DNA from: Saccharomycopsis phalli
Taxonomy: Eukaryota > Ascomycota > Saccharomycetes > Ascoideales > Saccharomycopsidaceae
Length of the DNA stretch: 64,000 nucleotides
Assembly (NCBI GenBank): GCA_020342235.1
Contig: CP073213.1
Coordinates: 1,404,501 to 1,468,500, forward strand
Reading direction: 5' to 3'
Made by a program: the position numbers and the translations under genes. The notes below the pieces were generated by a model. It made no database searches. It saw nothing but the letters and a program-made list of their open reading frames with translations, and was not told the origin of the DNA. Numbering within the stretch: the stretch's first letter is position 1; every line of letters starts with the position of its first letter. Below, in pieces: positions 56,801 through 64,000 of the stretch.

Positions 56801-59800
56801 ACAATTAGCATTGATTATCTGACCCAAAAATTCAAGCAACTGGATAAGATATCTTCTGTTTTCATCATACGTCGAATCCTCCATTAATAGATAACGAACG
56901 AGCTTCAATACAGAAGCCAATCTTTGATTATCAGGTCCTTTAGAATAGTCTAAGTCAAAAGAATATAGTACTTCGATGGCCACCTCCAATGGAAAGAACT
57001 CATTCTCAACACCGTCTTTCTCTTCAAAACTTGGAGATTTCATGATACTGAAAAACAAATTGGCGATACTCTCTTCAACACCAGGGTATAATTGACACAA
57101 ATTTAACCAATTATCAATAAACAAACTACCAGAATTGAATCGAAGCTTATTCAAATCAGCAACGGTCTTGAGCTCGCCATTAAGCCGGATTGGCTCGTCC
57201 AATTCCTTGAATTGATGCAGAGACGCATAATCTTGAATTTTAGACCATTTAGCTTCGTTAATACCCTCCGGAACAGATTCAAAAATTCTGTCTCTTTCTT
57301 TTAACAAGCCTTGGTTATCTAACAATTCAATTTCTTCTTTAACCAAACCTAAGCCCTCTAGGTACTCTTTAAAAAGTTTTTTTCTATTGAAGTTCTCGTA
57401 CACTAGAGGGTATAAGAGACTATCTTCATCTTTACTCAAATTCTCGCCATCCCCACAATAAACATCGCCAGAAATTATAACTAATTCTCTAATTATCTCT
57501 TGAGGTATAACAGCCTGAGAAATATCATTAAAGACAGGAGACTCAAACAACTCAACTAAAAGCTCAAAAGAAAATAGTCTTGCTTGAATTAAGAATGCCC
57601 TACTAACACTACCGCGATATAACTTCAGGCTGAAATCATATTTTGGAGGGGAACTTGCTGCCTTGTACTTTTTGGTCACCACATGCAAAAACTGAGTTAA
57701 CAACTTTTTGATTAGAGCCATTTTAATGCAGTAATCATTCTGGGTCACAATTATGTAGTGCATATACTTGCGATATTTCTCCGAATCCTCGGTAACTTTA
57801 ACACTATTCCAAGTTTTTAGCAATATGTCCTTCAAAAGGTTGAAACCATTATATTGCCAGAAATATAACGCAAACGCAACCTTAATCCTGGTACTCCCTG
57901 CAAAATCAACTACCAAAAGATGGTCAAGCAAATCAACAATAACTAACAAATAGTTATTTAATTGTAACTCAGACAAGCTCAAATTAGAGTAATTAAATAA
58001 CTCCGTTATTATCACTTTGGTAAAAAAGTCGTTAATAATAACATTTTCTTCACATGCACACAAGTCCAATTCAGGAATTACAGAGAAACAATCACCAATT
58101 GCGGATTGTATTTCTTCGATAATACTTCGAATTTGTAAAGTATTCTTTATCTTTGGGCTAGTTTTTCGAGCAACCTCCTTTGGCTTCTGTAAATGATCCG
58201 ACTTGAGCACTATTTGTGGAGCATATAAACCTTCTCTGTTCATAGACTCAATATTTTCTGAGGGACCGAAAGGCAAGTTCTCCCTTATTAAAATCTCTTC
58301 AACAGTAAGTCTTCGGTATAGTTTCGCAGATAGTTCCAAAAACTTTAAGCTACTCTTCTCGCTTAAAAATTCGCTTAACCGGCTAAACTTATTGGCCTTT
58401 TTGACAAACATGTCATTCAAAGCGTTCAAGCTTAAATTCAAAGTATTCAACTTTTGCAAAAATAATGAACCAGACTCATCAGTCAAATTATTATTGTCAA
58501 ACCGATAAAAGAATGATTGCGGCCCCTGATAGTTTATAAACTCAATAATCAAAGGATCATTTATCAACTCAATCACTTTAGAAAACAATGATTTAAAGCC
58601 ATAACCAAGTCTAGCAGAATCAATGGCCCTCAAACAATGCAACAATAAATTAAAGCTAGTATTGACTGCTTCGGTTGGAAACTTCTCAAATAACAATAAG
58701 GACAACCAGTTATTAAAAATAGTTTCATCATCCTCCTTAATGTCAAGTAACGGTCTCCATGTATCATACTCTGTCAAAGCAGTACATAAGAATGTCGCCA
58801 CACACAGAATGATATTTAGCTCTATTTCAGGATCCTCAAATAAGGTTTGACAATCTTTCTCTGTGTAATCGTCTGGCTCATCAGCACTATAATATAAGCC
58901 TCTGTTACCTAATTTAGACTTATAGAATTGTATACCCTTCATCTTTGGAGCTACCAAGATAGGTGTCTCAACTATTAACTTCTCGGTTGCTTCCAAAATT
59001 TCTGGCTTTAACTCATTATAGTGCCGTGCAAGATCATCAAAAGCTGCAGTGATGGAGCCAGTTAATTCCACGTCAATCAAAGTTTTGGCAATATCCTTGT
59101 TATAAAATATTTTGAAGAACTCCGTGATAATTTTTCTATCCATAACAGTTTTCAAACCAATTTTATTTAGACATATCGCACCAATCAAATCAGGCAAACT
59201 CAATATCAATAATGGATCATCAATAAGAAACTTAGGAAAGTTGTTAATTATTGTTTCAATAGATTTCGACTCCAACAATATAGGAAAGGATGTGGGCTCG
59301 TTTTGAATAATTGAAGAAATCGTTGCAAGAGAATCATTCAACACATTAGGACCAAACAAGTCACTATTATTGAATATTAAATTGAATGAATTCAAAATTG
59401 GGGAATCAAACAAATTTCTCATTCTATCGCCACTATCTGTACGAATCAATCCCAACGTCATCGTCACTAGAGACTTGGTGTAGCTAATTTCCTTCGCTTT
59501 CATTAAAATTCTGACCCCTAAATCAGTTTCATATAGCTGACTAACATTAAAATCTTTAGTGTCTTTCTTTAAAATATCCAATCCGTTAAATAAATTCTGA
59601 TTCTTAATATAATAGTCTACTTGATAGCCAATAGATTCTATCAACACCTTAAACCCCCCTTTGGAAATAAAAGGCTCCAAGTTGTTTAAGTTTTTAGTAA
59701 TTATGACTTTTAAAATATAAGCTGAATACCCAATAATATTTTTGTACTTATTGGATCTGAAAGGTAGTATCTCAATCAACTGACTCAATAAACCTGCTGA

Positions 59801-61090
59801 AGTCAATGAGTTGGATAATGACTTAACTTCCACAATATTTTCCAAAAATTGAAAGAAATATGTATAGGACTTTCTCATAATTTCCGCTCTATCATCTTTT
59901 AAGCTTAACTCCTTGACGGATATTATTGTATTATTCTTCTCTAACACTTTAGAAATCGATCTTAGGATCTTAAATATCAACCCATGACTGACATTTCCAT
60001 TTAATAACTTCAACAACTCCGATCTTAAATACTTCTTGTAAGAAATGCTAGCAATCGCAATCATGGCATCACAATAGATGACACTATCAAAACTATCTTG
60101 ATTTTCAAGTTTGATTAATGCGATAATCTGTTCTAAGCTACCTAACTCTTTCTCGGAGAGTATAGGCGAACTTCTGTTATTCAAGTAGTATTCAGTTATT
60201 AAGATGTTATAAGTGATGGACAATATGGTCAACTGCACCAATCTCTGGCGAAGCTTTAAGCTTTCTTCACTGTTGCTGTTAAAGCACTTGGCTACATTCA
60301 CTTGTACGCCAAAATTGAACCAGTAGTCTGGAGGAAGAACCTCTGTTGCTCTTTCATAGATTTCCTCGTAACTAAGCTTGCTAATCTCTTGCTTGCTAAA
60401 TGTCAAATTGGTGATTCCTTCGTTCAACTTGGCTGGCACTTTTTTCTTTGCTGACCTAGTTAACTTTGGCTGGTTGGTAGATTTAAAATATTGGAACTCC
60501 AATCGCTTCCAGTCTTCCGGAATAGACTTTTTGTGAGCAGCAATATCTAATAAGCTGTAGTTATCTCTCAAATTATTCTCATCAACAATTTGAATTTCTG
60601 GGAGGAAATGCGTAGCAATATACTGGACCCGCTTTCTTACAGTACCAGGTATTCTCATTGGGCTGTACCTCTTATTAACAACCCTTCCAGCAATACCAAT
60701 AAGAATTCTCAACACATAATACCAGACAGTTTCATTGGTACTATTTAACAATTGGTACAAGCGTTCGCTAGAGTTGTACAAATTCTTGCTACTGCATAGG
60801 TTCAATAAAGTCTCCGTGAACTTAAGAATGCTAATAATAACCTTTTCATCCTTCTTATCAACGACTTTCAACTTTACTTCTGTAAACTCTTCGAATCCAT
60901 ACTTTTCAATAATCTCCTCCAATATCTTATCAAAGCGATTCAACAAGGGAATCCAGTAATTCAAAAAATTAAACTGAGTGACAATCGGTAACAAATCACC
61001 ATCAATCTGGTTCATTAATTCAGTATCCGACAATTCTGACAATTCGGTCGCATACCTGAATTTTAGAATTTGATCGTCAGAAATTAACAT
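50837..61090 (-). CDS. TOM1: Tom1, giant HECT-type E3 ubiquitin ligase
   Basis: A 3417-residue protein (3268 in S. cerevisiae) from one uninterrupted frame. The long helical N-terminal half corresponds to the DUF908 and DUF913 armadillo-like regions. A very acidic Asp/Glu tract lies at about 1960-2130. Two ubiquitin-binding UBM-type motifs occur, FLLALPMDMREEV and FLNALPEQLRQEV. A C-terminal HECT domain starts at about 3060, with catalytic Cys3384 in SAHTCFNQLDLP and the terminal GHEGFGFA. Tom1/HUWE1 ligases degrade excess ribosomal proteins, histones and other orphan basic proteins; the acidic tract suits such clients. CTG codons are nearly absent from the conserved HECT part that I checked. 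It is divergent from PRS5. Confidence 0.95.
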   Translation of the reverse strand: MLISDDQILKFRYATELSELSDTELMNQIDGDLLPIVTQFNFLNYWIPLLNRFDKILEEIIEKYGFEEFTEVKLKVVDKKDEKVIISILKFTETLLNLCSSKNLYNSSERLYQLLNSTNETVWYYVLRILIGIAGRVVNKRYSPMRIPGTVRKRVQYIATHFLPEIQIVDENNLRDNYSLLDIAAHKKSIPEDWKRLEFQYFKSTNQPKLTRSAKKKVPAKLNEGITNLTFSKQEISKLSYEEIYERATEVLPPDYWFNFGVQVNVAKCFNSNSEESLKLRQRLVQLTILSITYNILITEYYLNNRSSPILSEKELGSLEQIIALIKLENQDSFDSVIYCDAMIAIASISYKKYLRSELLKLLNGNVSHGLIFKILRSISKVLEKNNTIISVKELSLKDDRAEIMRKSYTYFFQFLENIVEVKSLSNSLTSAGLLSQLIEILPFRSNKYKNIIGYSAYILKVIITKNLNNLEPFISKGGFKVLIESIGYQVDYYIKNQNLFNGLDILKKDTKDFNVSQLYETDLGVRILMKAKEISYTKSLVTMTLGLIRTDSGDRMRNLFDSPILNSFNLIFNNSDLFGPNVLNDSLATISSIIQNEPTSFPILLESKSIETIINNFPKFLIDDPLLILSLPDLIGAICLNKIGLKTVMDRKIITEFFKIFYNKDIAKTLIDVELTGSITAAFDDLARHYNELKPEILEATEKLIVETPILVAPKMKGIQFYKSKLGNRGLYYSADEPDDYTEKDCQTLFEDPEIELNIILCVATFLCTALTEYDTWRPLLDIKEDDETIFNNWLSLLLFEKFPTEAVNTSFNLLLHCLRAIDSARLGYGFKSLFSKVIELINDPLIIEFINYQGPQSFFYRFDNNNLTDESGSLFLQKLNTLNLSLNALNDMFVKKANKFSRLSEFLSEKSSLKFLELSAKLYRRLTVEEILIRENLPFGPSENIESMNREGLYAPQIVLKSDHLQKPKEVARKTSPKIKNTLQIRSIIEEIQSAIGDCFSVIPELDLCACEENVIINDFFTKVIITELFNYSNLSLSELQLNNYLLVIVDLLDHLLVVDFAGSTRIKVAFALYFWQYNGFNLLKDILLKTWNSVKVTEDSEKYRKYMHYIIVTQNDYCIKMALIKKLLTQFLHVVTKKYKAASSPPKYDFSLKLYRGSVSRAFLIQARLFSFELLVELFESPVFNDISQAVIPQEIIRELVIISGDVYCGDGENLSKDEDSLLYPLVYENFNRKKLFKEYLEGLGLVKEEIELLDNQGLLKERDRIFESVPEGINEAKWSKIQDYASLHQFKELDEPIRLNGELKTVADLNKLRFNSGSLFIDNWLNLCQLYPGVEESIANLFFSIMKSPSFEEKDGVENEFFPLEVAIEVLYSFDLDYSKGPDNQRLASVLKLVRYLLMEDSTYDENRRYLIQLLEFLGQIINANCTKANWFGHALSVYEVIYSTSLFHYEESRIVMPDVPTPQPKLPYDIPPEIGEKILDTILGIEEFADVDTPMNVCLILVLYLQNYDYDRVTSTSIINNLLKVVENFDSLYLNANERPVDSDDNLTVLTKAMKFDSVKHKTFNKYQSILAALIRRCFETKEVVRELIDRVIDENLANLDNKFSRKRIKCDLLTIVRQSIGHALRDREAFVEIISKKIALEYPQNPLTSLQVIKDNTNEDVTMKDGEEKEKISTTGNISKLMRYLLCELMKFKNYDWANDTPEQIAKLEKAKKAKKSVKDEINRFYNSPQFDYIVYLLRVITELLVSYKQSKFDFLTFSKKGLGVKPHSTALNFFLHLLIPTNIFASNKNNEFRRRLFVSKRAKMALCALLTGTKLDNKVKEAKGPQKEDSDMLFIRTFSIGIISKALRETSESSDPANLRYGKFVELTDLCSLFLKDDIMLDEIFKERLANYGSYYIGRSMIEKNIPSQLASIIANVDLNFPGVRKISKSVTKLLNLFGALKADHQDLFRNTSDGEEEEEVEGEEYDSHDEIAQMFRNSSLAINDIENNSSEEEEDEEDSDDYEDDDIIVYSDEIDEVIEDDEDGSDADDEDQGSVMEIDVDVDDDNLYDHEIFSDEGGIEADDENENDENIEIYNEIFDGVSDSDHYFSQDDEEDIDGDEEDDNDEDEDEDGEDGEDGSSEADSDVIDQWVENYEGANDGPINNIRRTNNMSVMLLNSTQQLNVLNFIRSFSDWDNSIGQLGSIRRGGNVNSRLQFYGSLNGEGNSEAGERSQDEDERNTFNNFRDIDEDEEESVFPTHYDYNVRRRITPSIIHTRYFQQRADSNLEWFDGRRRLSGFNDIVQCRMPASRDPKLVEFRTTEEAWRLIYLGHFNMNTLMEASRMIPQIVDDIYDKSLEADQKKKEELKKEAEAEAKRQLEEERKRKQEEEERLKQEERMKQEELDAAEDDGTAEVAPAQEPVMVQIGDREVDISGTNIDLGFLLALPMDMREEVYMQHENERRAQESLTTSSTAPVGIDPEFLNALPEQLRQEVLAQEALATRFNIDNFNTEGDGRQIFSHEYRPSEGENEEEKSEDEEDKNTSKKKIYFTPLVERSEVTGLLRLIFISQKLVQEDEFYDLLEYLCYNKQTRSETVSILLYILQDGINDQKSLEKVFIRLSSKAARQPSVLSKSAVQFPISATPVGVASRVLGALNYLLESYPHLRYYFLTEHDSLLLGRKLIRSKSKVKELTKKESKYPINILLALIEKPLVKKEQVLMDLLSKSIKIATSSLAVLAIIGKSKKEEKQELDTNSGDISEIAVEGPSEISGDSQSGITDNVSVDNSIAEIPSGNSQNEVPHTPQNDKAIKELEPPIIPNSNLSLVVSILISDDCSNKTFQQALTTMKNLSSISNAKQVFSSQLSSFATSAGKLLVNDLNDLAGCINNAGETADMDPEVLNRFTHTSSTQNKLLRVLTAVDYLFDSKKEEIDFESLKTLYEKLALGALWGKLSDCLRGLEKNKLLYHVAAVLLPLIESLMVVCKHSKVKDLQAKDTLKYENKAHDFTNEPIESLFFSFTNEHKVILNEMVRTKPKLMSGPFAMLVRNPKILEFDNKRNYFNRKLHSKSVASSSLLVKVSRDRVFLDSYRALAFKSANVFRDSPLEISFKGESGIDAGGVTREWYQVLSRQMFNPDYALFIPVASDKSTFHPNRTSWVNSEHLLFFKFIGRIIGKGIYDNQYLDAHFSRAVYKRLLGIPVSLKDMETLDLDYFKSLMWMLENDITDIITETFSVETEDYGEQKVVDLIPDGRNIMVSEENKNEYVKLVVEFRLQESVKDQMQSFLEGFHEIIPKELISIFDEQELELLISGLPDIDVDDWKHNTTYTNYSPSSPEIQWFWRAVKSFENEQKAKLLQFVTGTSKVPLQGFSSLAGVNGNQKFSIHRDYGSPDRLPSAHTCFNQLDLPGYQSYEQLRGSLLLAITEGHEGFGFA

Positions 61091-61150
61091 GGTGTTCGTA
61101 GTTGTGATTAAGGAAATGAGCCAAATTCAATGATGGCAAAGCATGTGATG

Positions 61151-61157
61151 TTACCCG
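61151..61157 (+). promoter_or_regulatory. Reb1-like TTACCCG between TOM1 and PRS5
   Basis: A TTACCCG core, followed by GG, is centred in the 117-bp divergent gap, 60 bp from the TOM1 ATG. It is the third such core in a divergent housekeeping promoter of this window. Confidence 0.5.
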
Positions 61158-61207
61158 GCCATTGTGTCAGGTGAATGTTTTTGCGAGTCAAAGTACCCAC
61201 AATACCG

Positions 61208-62392
61208 ATGAGAAACCTTCTAGTGTTTTCTGGTTCATCCAATCCTGAGTTAAGCAAGGATATTTGTTCATACTTATGCACACCTACCGGTGAAGCAGAG
61301 TTAACAAAGTTCAAAAACGGCGAGGCCTCTGTAACCATTAAGGACTCTGTTCGAAACAAGGATGTGTTTGTTGTGCAAAGTGCTAATGAGCACGTAAACG
61401 ATATGTTTGTCGAGTTGCTCATTATGATCAGCGCATGTAAGTCTGCAAGTGCCAAGAAGGTCACTGCGGTCTTGCCATTGTTTCCATATTCCAGACAACC
61501 AGACCTTCAACATCTGAGAAATGGGATTCATGATAGACACATGCCCACCCAGTCTAATACTTCCTTTGTAGCCAGCAAGGATGGTTACTATTCTGTTGTG
61601 GCTGATGGACAGCATCAACGGGTCTTACCTGATTTCAGAAAGAACAATACAGACTATAAAGAATGGGTGGTGCAAACGGGGACGTTGGTTTCAGATTTAC
61701 TTACTACTGCCGGTGCAGACCATATCATTACTATGGACTTGCATGATGCTCAGTTTCAAGGATTCTTTGATATCCCAGTTGATAATTTATACTCGCGACC
61801 TTTGTGGGTCTCATATATCACGCAGTGTATCAGTAATTACAAGAACTCAGTGATAGTGTCGCCAGATTCAGGAGGCGCCAAACGGGCCACCGCCATTGCT
61901 GATCATCTTGGCTTGAATTTCGCCTTGATTCACAAAGAGCGTCGTAATTTAAATAACCACTCGCATCTGAACCATTCCTTAACCAGCAGCGCATCGGCTT
62001 TGTCGTTGGATGTTAAGGATGATGCTTTGCATAAAGCCACGACAATGTTGGTTGGTGAAGTGAAAAATAGGGATTGTATAATTATTGATGACTTGGTGGA
62101 TACCTCATCAACTATTATCCGGGCGGCAAAGATCTTGAAAGACCAAGGTGCATTATCTGTGGTATGCATTGTAACACATGGAGTATTTAGTGGGGATTCT
62201 ATTGACAGAATTAAAAGATCTCACATTGACAGGATTGTTGTGAGTAATTCTTTACCTCAGTCAAAAAATATTGCAAGATTTAATGACCCTAACAGATTCC
62301 AGGTTCTAGATGTCAGTAAATTGTTTGGTGAAGCTATCAGAAGAATTCATAATGGGGAAAGTGTCAGTATGTTATTCGATCATGCTTCATAA
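61208..62392 (+). CDS. PRS5: Prs5-type ribose-phosphate diphosphokinase subunit
   Basis: A 394-residue protein. PRPP-synthase blocks include FKNGEASVTIKDSVRNKDVFVVQS, VNDMFVELLIMISACKSASA, HIITMDLHDAQFQGFFDIPVDN and the flexible KERR. The PRPP-binding loop CIIIDDLVDTSSTI is near 290. TTMLVGEVKNR and the terminal GEAIRRIHNGESVSMLF are specific to Prs5. An insert at about 105-135 (after PYSRQPD) and another near 235-260 are non-homologous regions typical of this subclass, but shorter than in S. cerevisiae (496 aa). It forms part of the hetero-oligomer that makes PRPP for nucleotide and amino-acid synthesis. The Met at 61208 aligns with family starts; an in-frame ATG at 61175 would add 11 residues. 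Confidence 0.88.
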   Translation: MRNLLVFSGSSNPELSKDICSYLCTPTGEAELTKFKNGEASVTIKDSVRNKDVFVVQSANEHVNDMFVELLIMISACKSASAKKVTAVLPLFPYSRQPDLQHLRNGIHDRHMPTQSNTSFVASKDGYYSVVADGQHQRVLPDFRKNNTDYKEWVVQTGTLVSDLLTTAGADHIITMDLHDAQFQGFFDIPVDNLYSRPLWVSYITQCISNYKNSVIVSPDSGGAKRATAIADHLGLNFALIHKERRNLNNHSHLNHSLTSSASALSLDVKDDALHKATTMLVGEVKNRDCIIIDDLVDTSSTIIRAAKILKDQGALSVVCIVTHGVFSGDSIDRIKRSHIDRIVVSNSLPQSKNIARFNDPNRFQVLDVSKLFGEAIRRIHNGESVSMLFDHAS

Positions 62393-63208
62393 AAAAATTT
62401 GTGCTATGGCTGAAGCGTATTATTTTGAATTTTGGCATTACTCTTGATTTTCAAATTCTCATTGCTTGTGTCTTGTGTGAGTTACTACAAGTCGTATAGT
62501 TGTGTTTAAAGTAGTGCTTTGAAAATGAATGGGTTTAAACGGTTTTGTTCAATACTGGAATTGCTGAACAATGTGATGCGAATGAATTCTTTATTCATAA
62601 CGAATATAAACGTCTGGGTTCATAGTATGTAGTGTGATGGTGAATAGGTAAACATAGGCTGTAGTAGTATAGTAACTAAGATAATAACTAATAAATAGCT
62701 AAGTTGTATTTGCTTGGCTATTCAAAGACTCGTACACTCGGTAAAATGGGAGTGCGTCTGGTAAGGTCAATGCCCTGAAGGAAATAGAAGGAGTCAGAAA
62801 GCAATAATAATCAAAAGAAAGTTAAATAAAGTTAAAACATCTATTTTCCTTACAGCCGTTGTAGTTTTTCACTGGGTTCTCATTGCATACAGGCTATAGA
62901 ATCAAGTGATATAATATCAATGACGTAAAATAGTAACTAAGATACAAATTTTGTGAAATAGCTAAAATATCATCACCTGGCTATTCAAAGAAAAGTATTA
63001 CCTCTTGAAAGCAGCCAAAAAGTAGTTATTAGAAAGATAAATAATGGAACCGAGAAGTTAAAATCACGCTTTTTATTACATAAGGATCCTAGTCATTATA
63101 TCTTAGTTGAAGTGCTAGTAATGAGATAAATGATTTTATGTAAAATTATATAGTGATACAAGAACTACAAATAAAGATTAATTTCTTAATTTGAGGTTTA
63201 TCTATTTT
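62393..63208. repeat. intergenic with a diverged ~260-bp-spaced duplication
   Basis: The segment at 62670-62727 recurs at 62931-62990: both begin TAGTAACTAAGATA and end GGCTATTCAAAG, with AAATAGCTAA in the middle. Further along, GAAAGCA...AGTTAAAA-type stretches at about 62797-62850 and 63006-63080 also correspond. This looks like an old duplication in the gap between the convergent PRS5 and kinase genes. No RNA gene was recognised. Confidence 0.65.
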
Positions 63209-64000
63209 TTAAGTCTCGTCTTCCTCTTCATCATCCCCTTCGTCTTCTTCTTCATAACCGTCATCTTTCTTTACAGCCACATCGTTTTCTATTGGCTTCT
63301 TGGAGGAATCGTCCGTAGCATCTTCATTTTGGGTATCAGTAGCAACAGCTGCATCTTGCTCTGTATCCTTTTTGGCCAGTTTCTTCTTTCTTCTCGCCTC
63401 CAACTCTCGTCGTATTTGGTCTCTAGTATACTGCTCGATATTTATTTTGTTGACCTCCTGTTGTGACTCAGACTTGCTAGCTAACGCTTTCTTTCGCTTT
63501 TGTATTGTTTCTAGTTCGTCTTCAGTAATCAAGTGATGCTTGTGAGTCTTTGACTTATAAAAGCTAGTTAAAAATACCAAATCCTGCTTCGAGTAATTAT
63601 CAAGAACGCTCTTTGACTTTGAACTATCTTCCGCCTCGCTTTCTTCTATTTTGAATTGGTCCTTCGAGAAACGTTCCTTTTCTATTTCTTCTATATTTTC
63701 ACTCAAGAGTTCATTCTCTATTTCAAGCACCTTTTCCTCCAAATCCTCTTTGCTGGTCTCGGATTTCTCGTAACAACTGATTTTCGAAGAAGTGAAGTCA
63801 TTGTGACAATGACAGTGGTCAATAGTCTTGTACCACTCATGTTCAATGACCTTTGCTAAAGTTATTCTGGTATCTGGATTCAAAACTAACATTTTACCGA
63901 TCAAATCCCGGGAGGCATGAGGCAATAATCTCAATAACCGATAAGGGCCCCTTGACTTGTTTTTAACGATTATCAAATTACCATCTGCATCGTAATTCTC
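63209..64000 (-). CDS. protein kinase C-terminus, Hal4/Hal5/Hrk1 type (cut by the window edge)
   Basis: The 3' part of a gene whose start lies beyond 64000; 263 residues are visible. The first about 50 residues are the last kinase subdomain: RGPYRLLRLLPHASRDLIGKMLVLNP followed by DTRITLAKVIEHEW. This is the pattern of the fungus-specific family of Sat4/Hal4, Hal5, Hrk1 and Ptk2, which control plasma-membrane transporters and the proton pump. The tail is long, Lys/Glu-rich with coiled-coil-like stretches and ends in a run of Glu and Asp (DDEEEDET). Which member it is cannot be told from this part. Confidence 0.8.
   Translation of the reverse strand, partial: ENYDADGNLIIVKNKSRGPYRLLRLLPHASRDLIGKMLVLNPDTRITLAKVIEHEWYKTIDHCHCHNDFTSSKISCYEKSETSKEDLEEKVLEIENELLSENIEEIEKERFSKDQFKIEESEAEDSSKSKSVLDNYSKQDLVFLTSFYKSKTHKHHLITEDELETIQKRKKALASKSESQQEVNKINIEQYTRDQIRRELEARRKKKLAKKDTEQDAAVATDTQNEDATDDSSKKPIENDVAVKKDDGYEEEDEGDDEEEDET

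Noticed and set aside
61175-61207. longer PRS5 N-terminus
   Set aside because: The Met at 61208 aligns with known Prs starts, and the extra 11 residues shorten an already small divergent promoter.
1-64000. transposons, LTR elements, CRISPR arrays, prophage-like or bacterial islands
   Set aside because: No terminal repeats, reverse transcriptase, transposase or spaced-repeat arrays were seen; gene content is ordinary yeast nuclear.

Overview
This window is nuclear DNA from a budding yeast that appears to belong to the CUG-Ser group (Debaryomyces/Meyerozyma/Scheffersomyces/Candida relatives). Genes are compact and mostly intronless. The few introns carry yeast-type GTAAGT/GTATGT donors and TACTAAC-like branch sites. 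Nearly every large reading frame has a recognisable Saccharomyces counterpart. The best single clue to the genetic code is an in-frame CTG in the YPK1-type kinase (23467-23469), at a place where the Saccharomyces kinase as I remember it has serine. CTG is otherwise rare in conserved stretches. I cannot name the species. No tRNA, rRNA, CRISPR array, transposon or virus-like element was recognised.

Layout. 0-6.3 kb: an APSES/Xbp1-like repressor, an unrecognised disordered protein and SHQ1. The first two have tiny upstream ORFs that abut their start codons. 7-16 kb: PRE6 (proteasome alpha4) with an Rpn4-type promoter, a large degenerate paralogue of the nuclear HtrA protease Nma111, MED11 (one intron), ASC1 (two introns, the second hosting the U24/snR24 snoRNA) and NCE103. 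16.7-29.7 kb: FMC1, the LIM-RhoGAP LRG1, YPK1, a GPI-type wall protein, a small membrane protein, DYN3 and SMI1/KNR4. 30-35 kb: a Zn2Cys6 regulator, a DUF1479 oxygenase and a JmjC oxygenase in tandem, with a perfect 15-bp inverted repeat in the first gap. 35-49.4 kb: DMO2, CMR1, GID4, RRF1, a Dbl-type RhoGEF, RTC3 (one intron), EMI1-like and SMK1 (divergent), YMC2, SCO1, MSC7 and VMA10 (five exons, the first only the ATG). 49.5-64 kb: BCD1, the giant HECT ligase TOM1, PRS5, and the 3' part of a Hal4/Hal5/Hrk1-type kinase running off the window.

Several neighbourhoods are ancient. MSC7-VMA10-BCD1 has the same order and orientation as YHR039C, YHR039C-A and YHR040W in S. cerevisiae, where RRF1 (YHR038W) is the next gene. 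CMR1/DMO2 match YDL156W/YDL157C, GID4 and YMC2 match YBR105C/YBR104W, and MED11 and ASC1 match YMR112C/YMR116C. Many genes are housekeeping: mitochondrial respiration and translation (DMO2, RRF1, SCO1, FMC1, YMC2), snoRNP assembly (SHQ1, BCD1), and cell-wall or TORC2/Rho signalling (LRG1, YPK1, SMI1). The least ordinary content is the catalytically degenerate Nma111 paralogue, the regulator-oxygenase-oxygenase block with its inverted repeat, the EMI1/SMK1 sporulation pair, the intron-dense VMA10, and several short repeats and leader uORFs. All assignments were made by reading the sequence and recalling family sequences; no searches were run.
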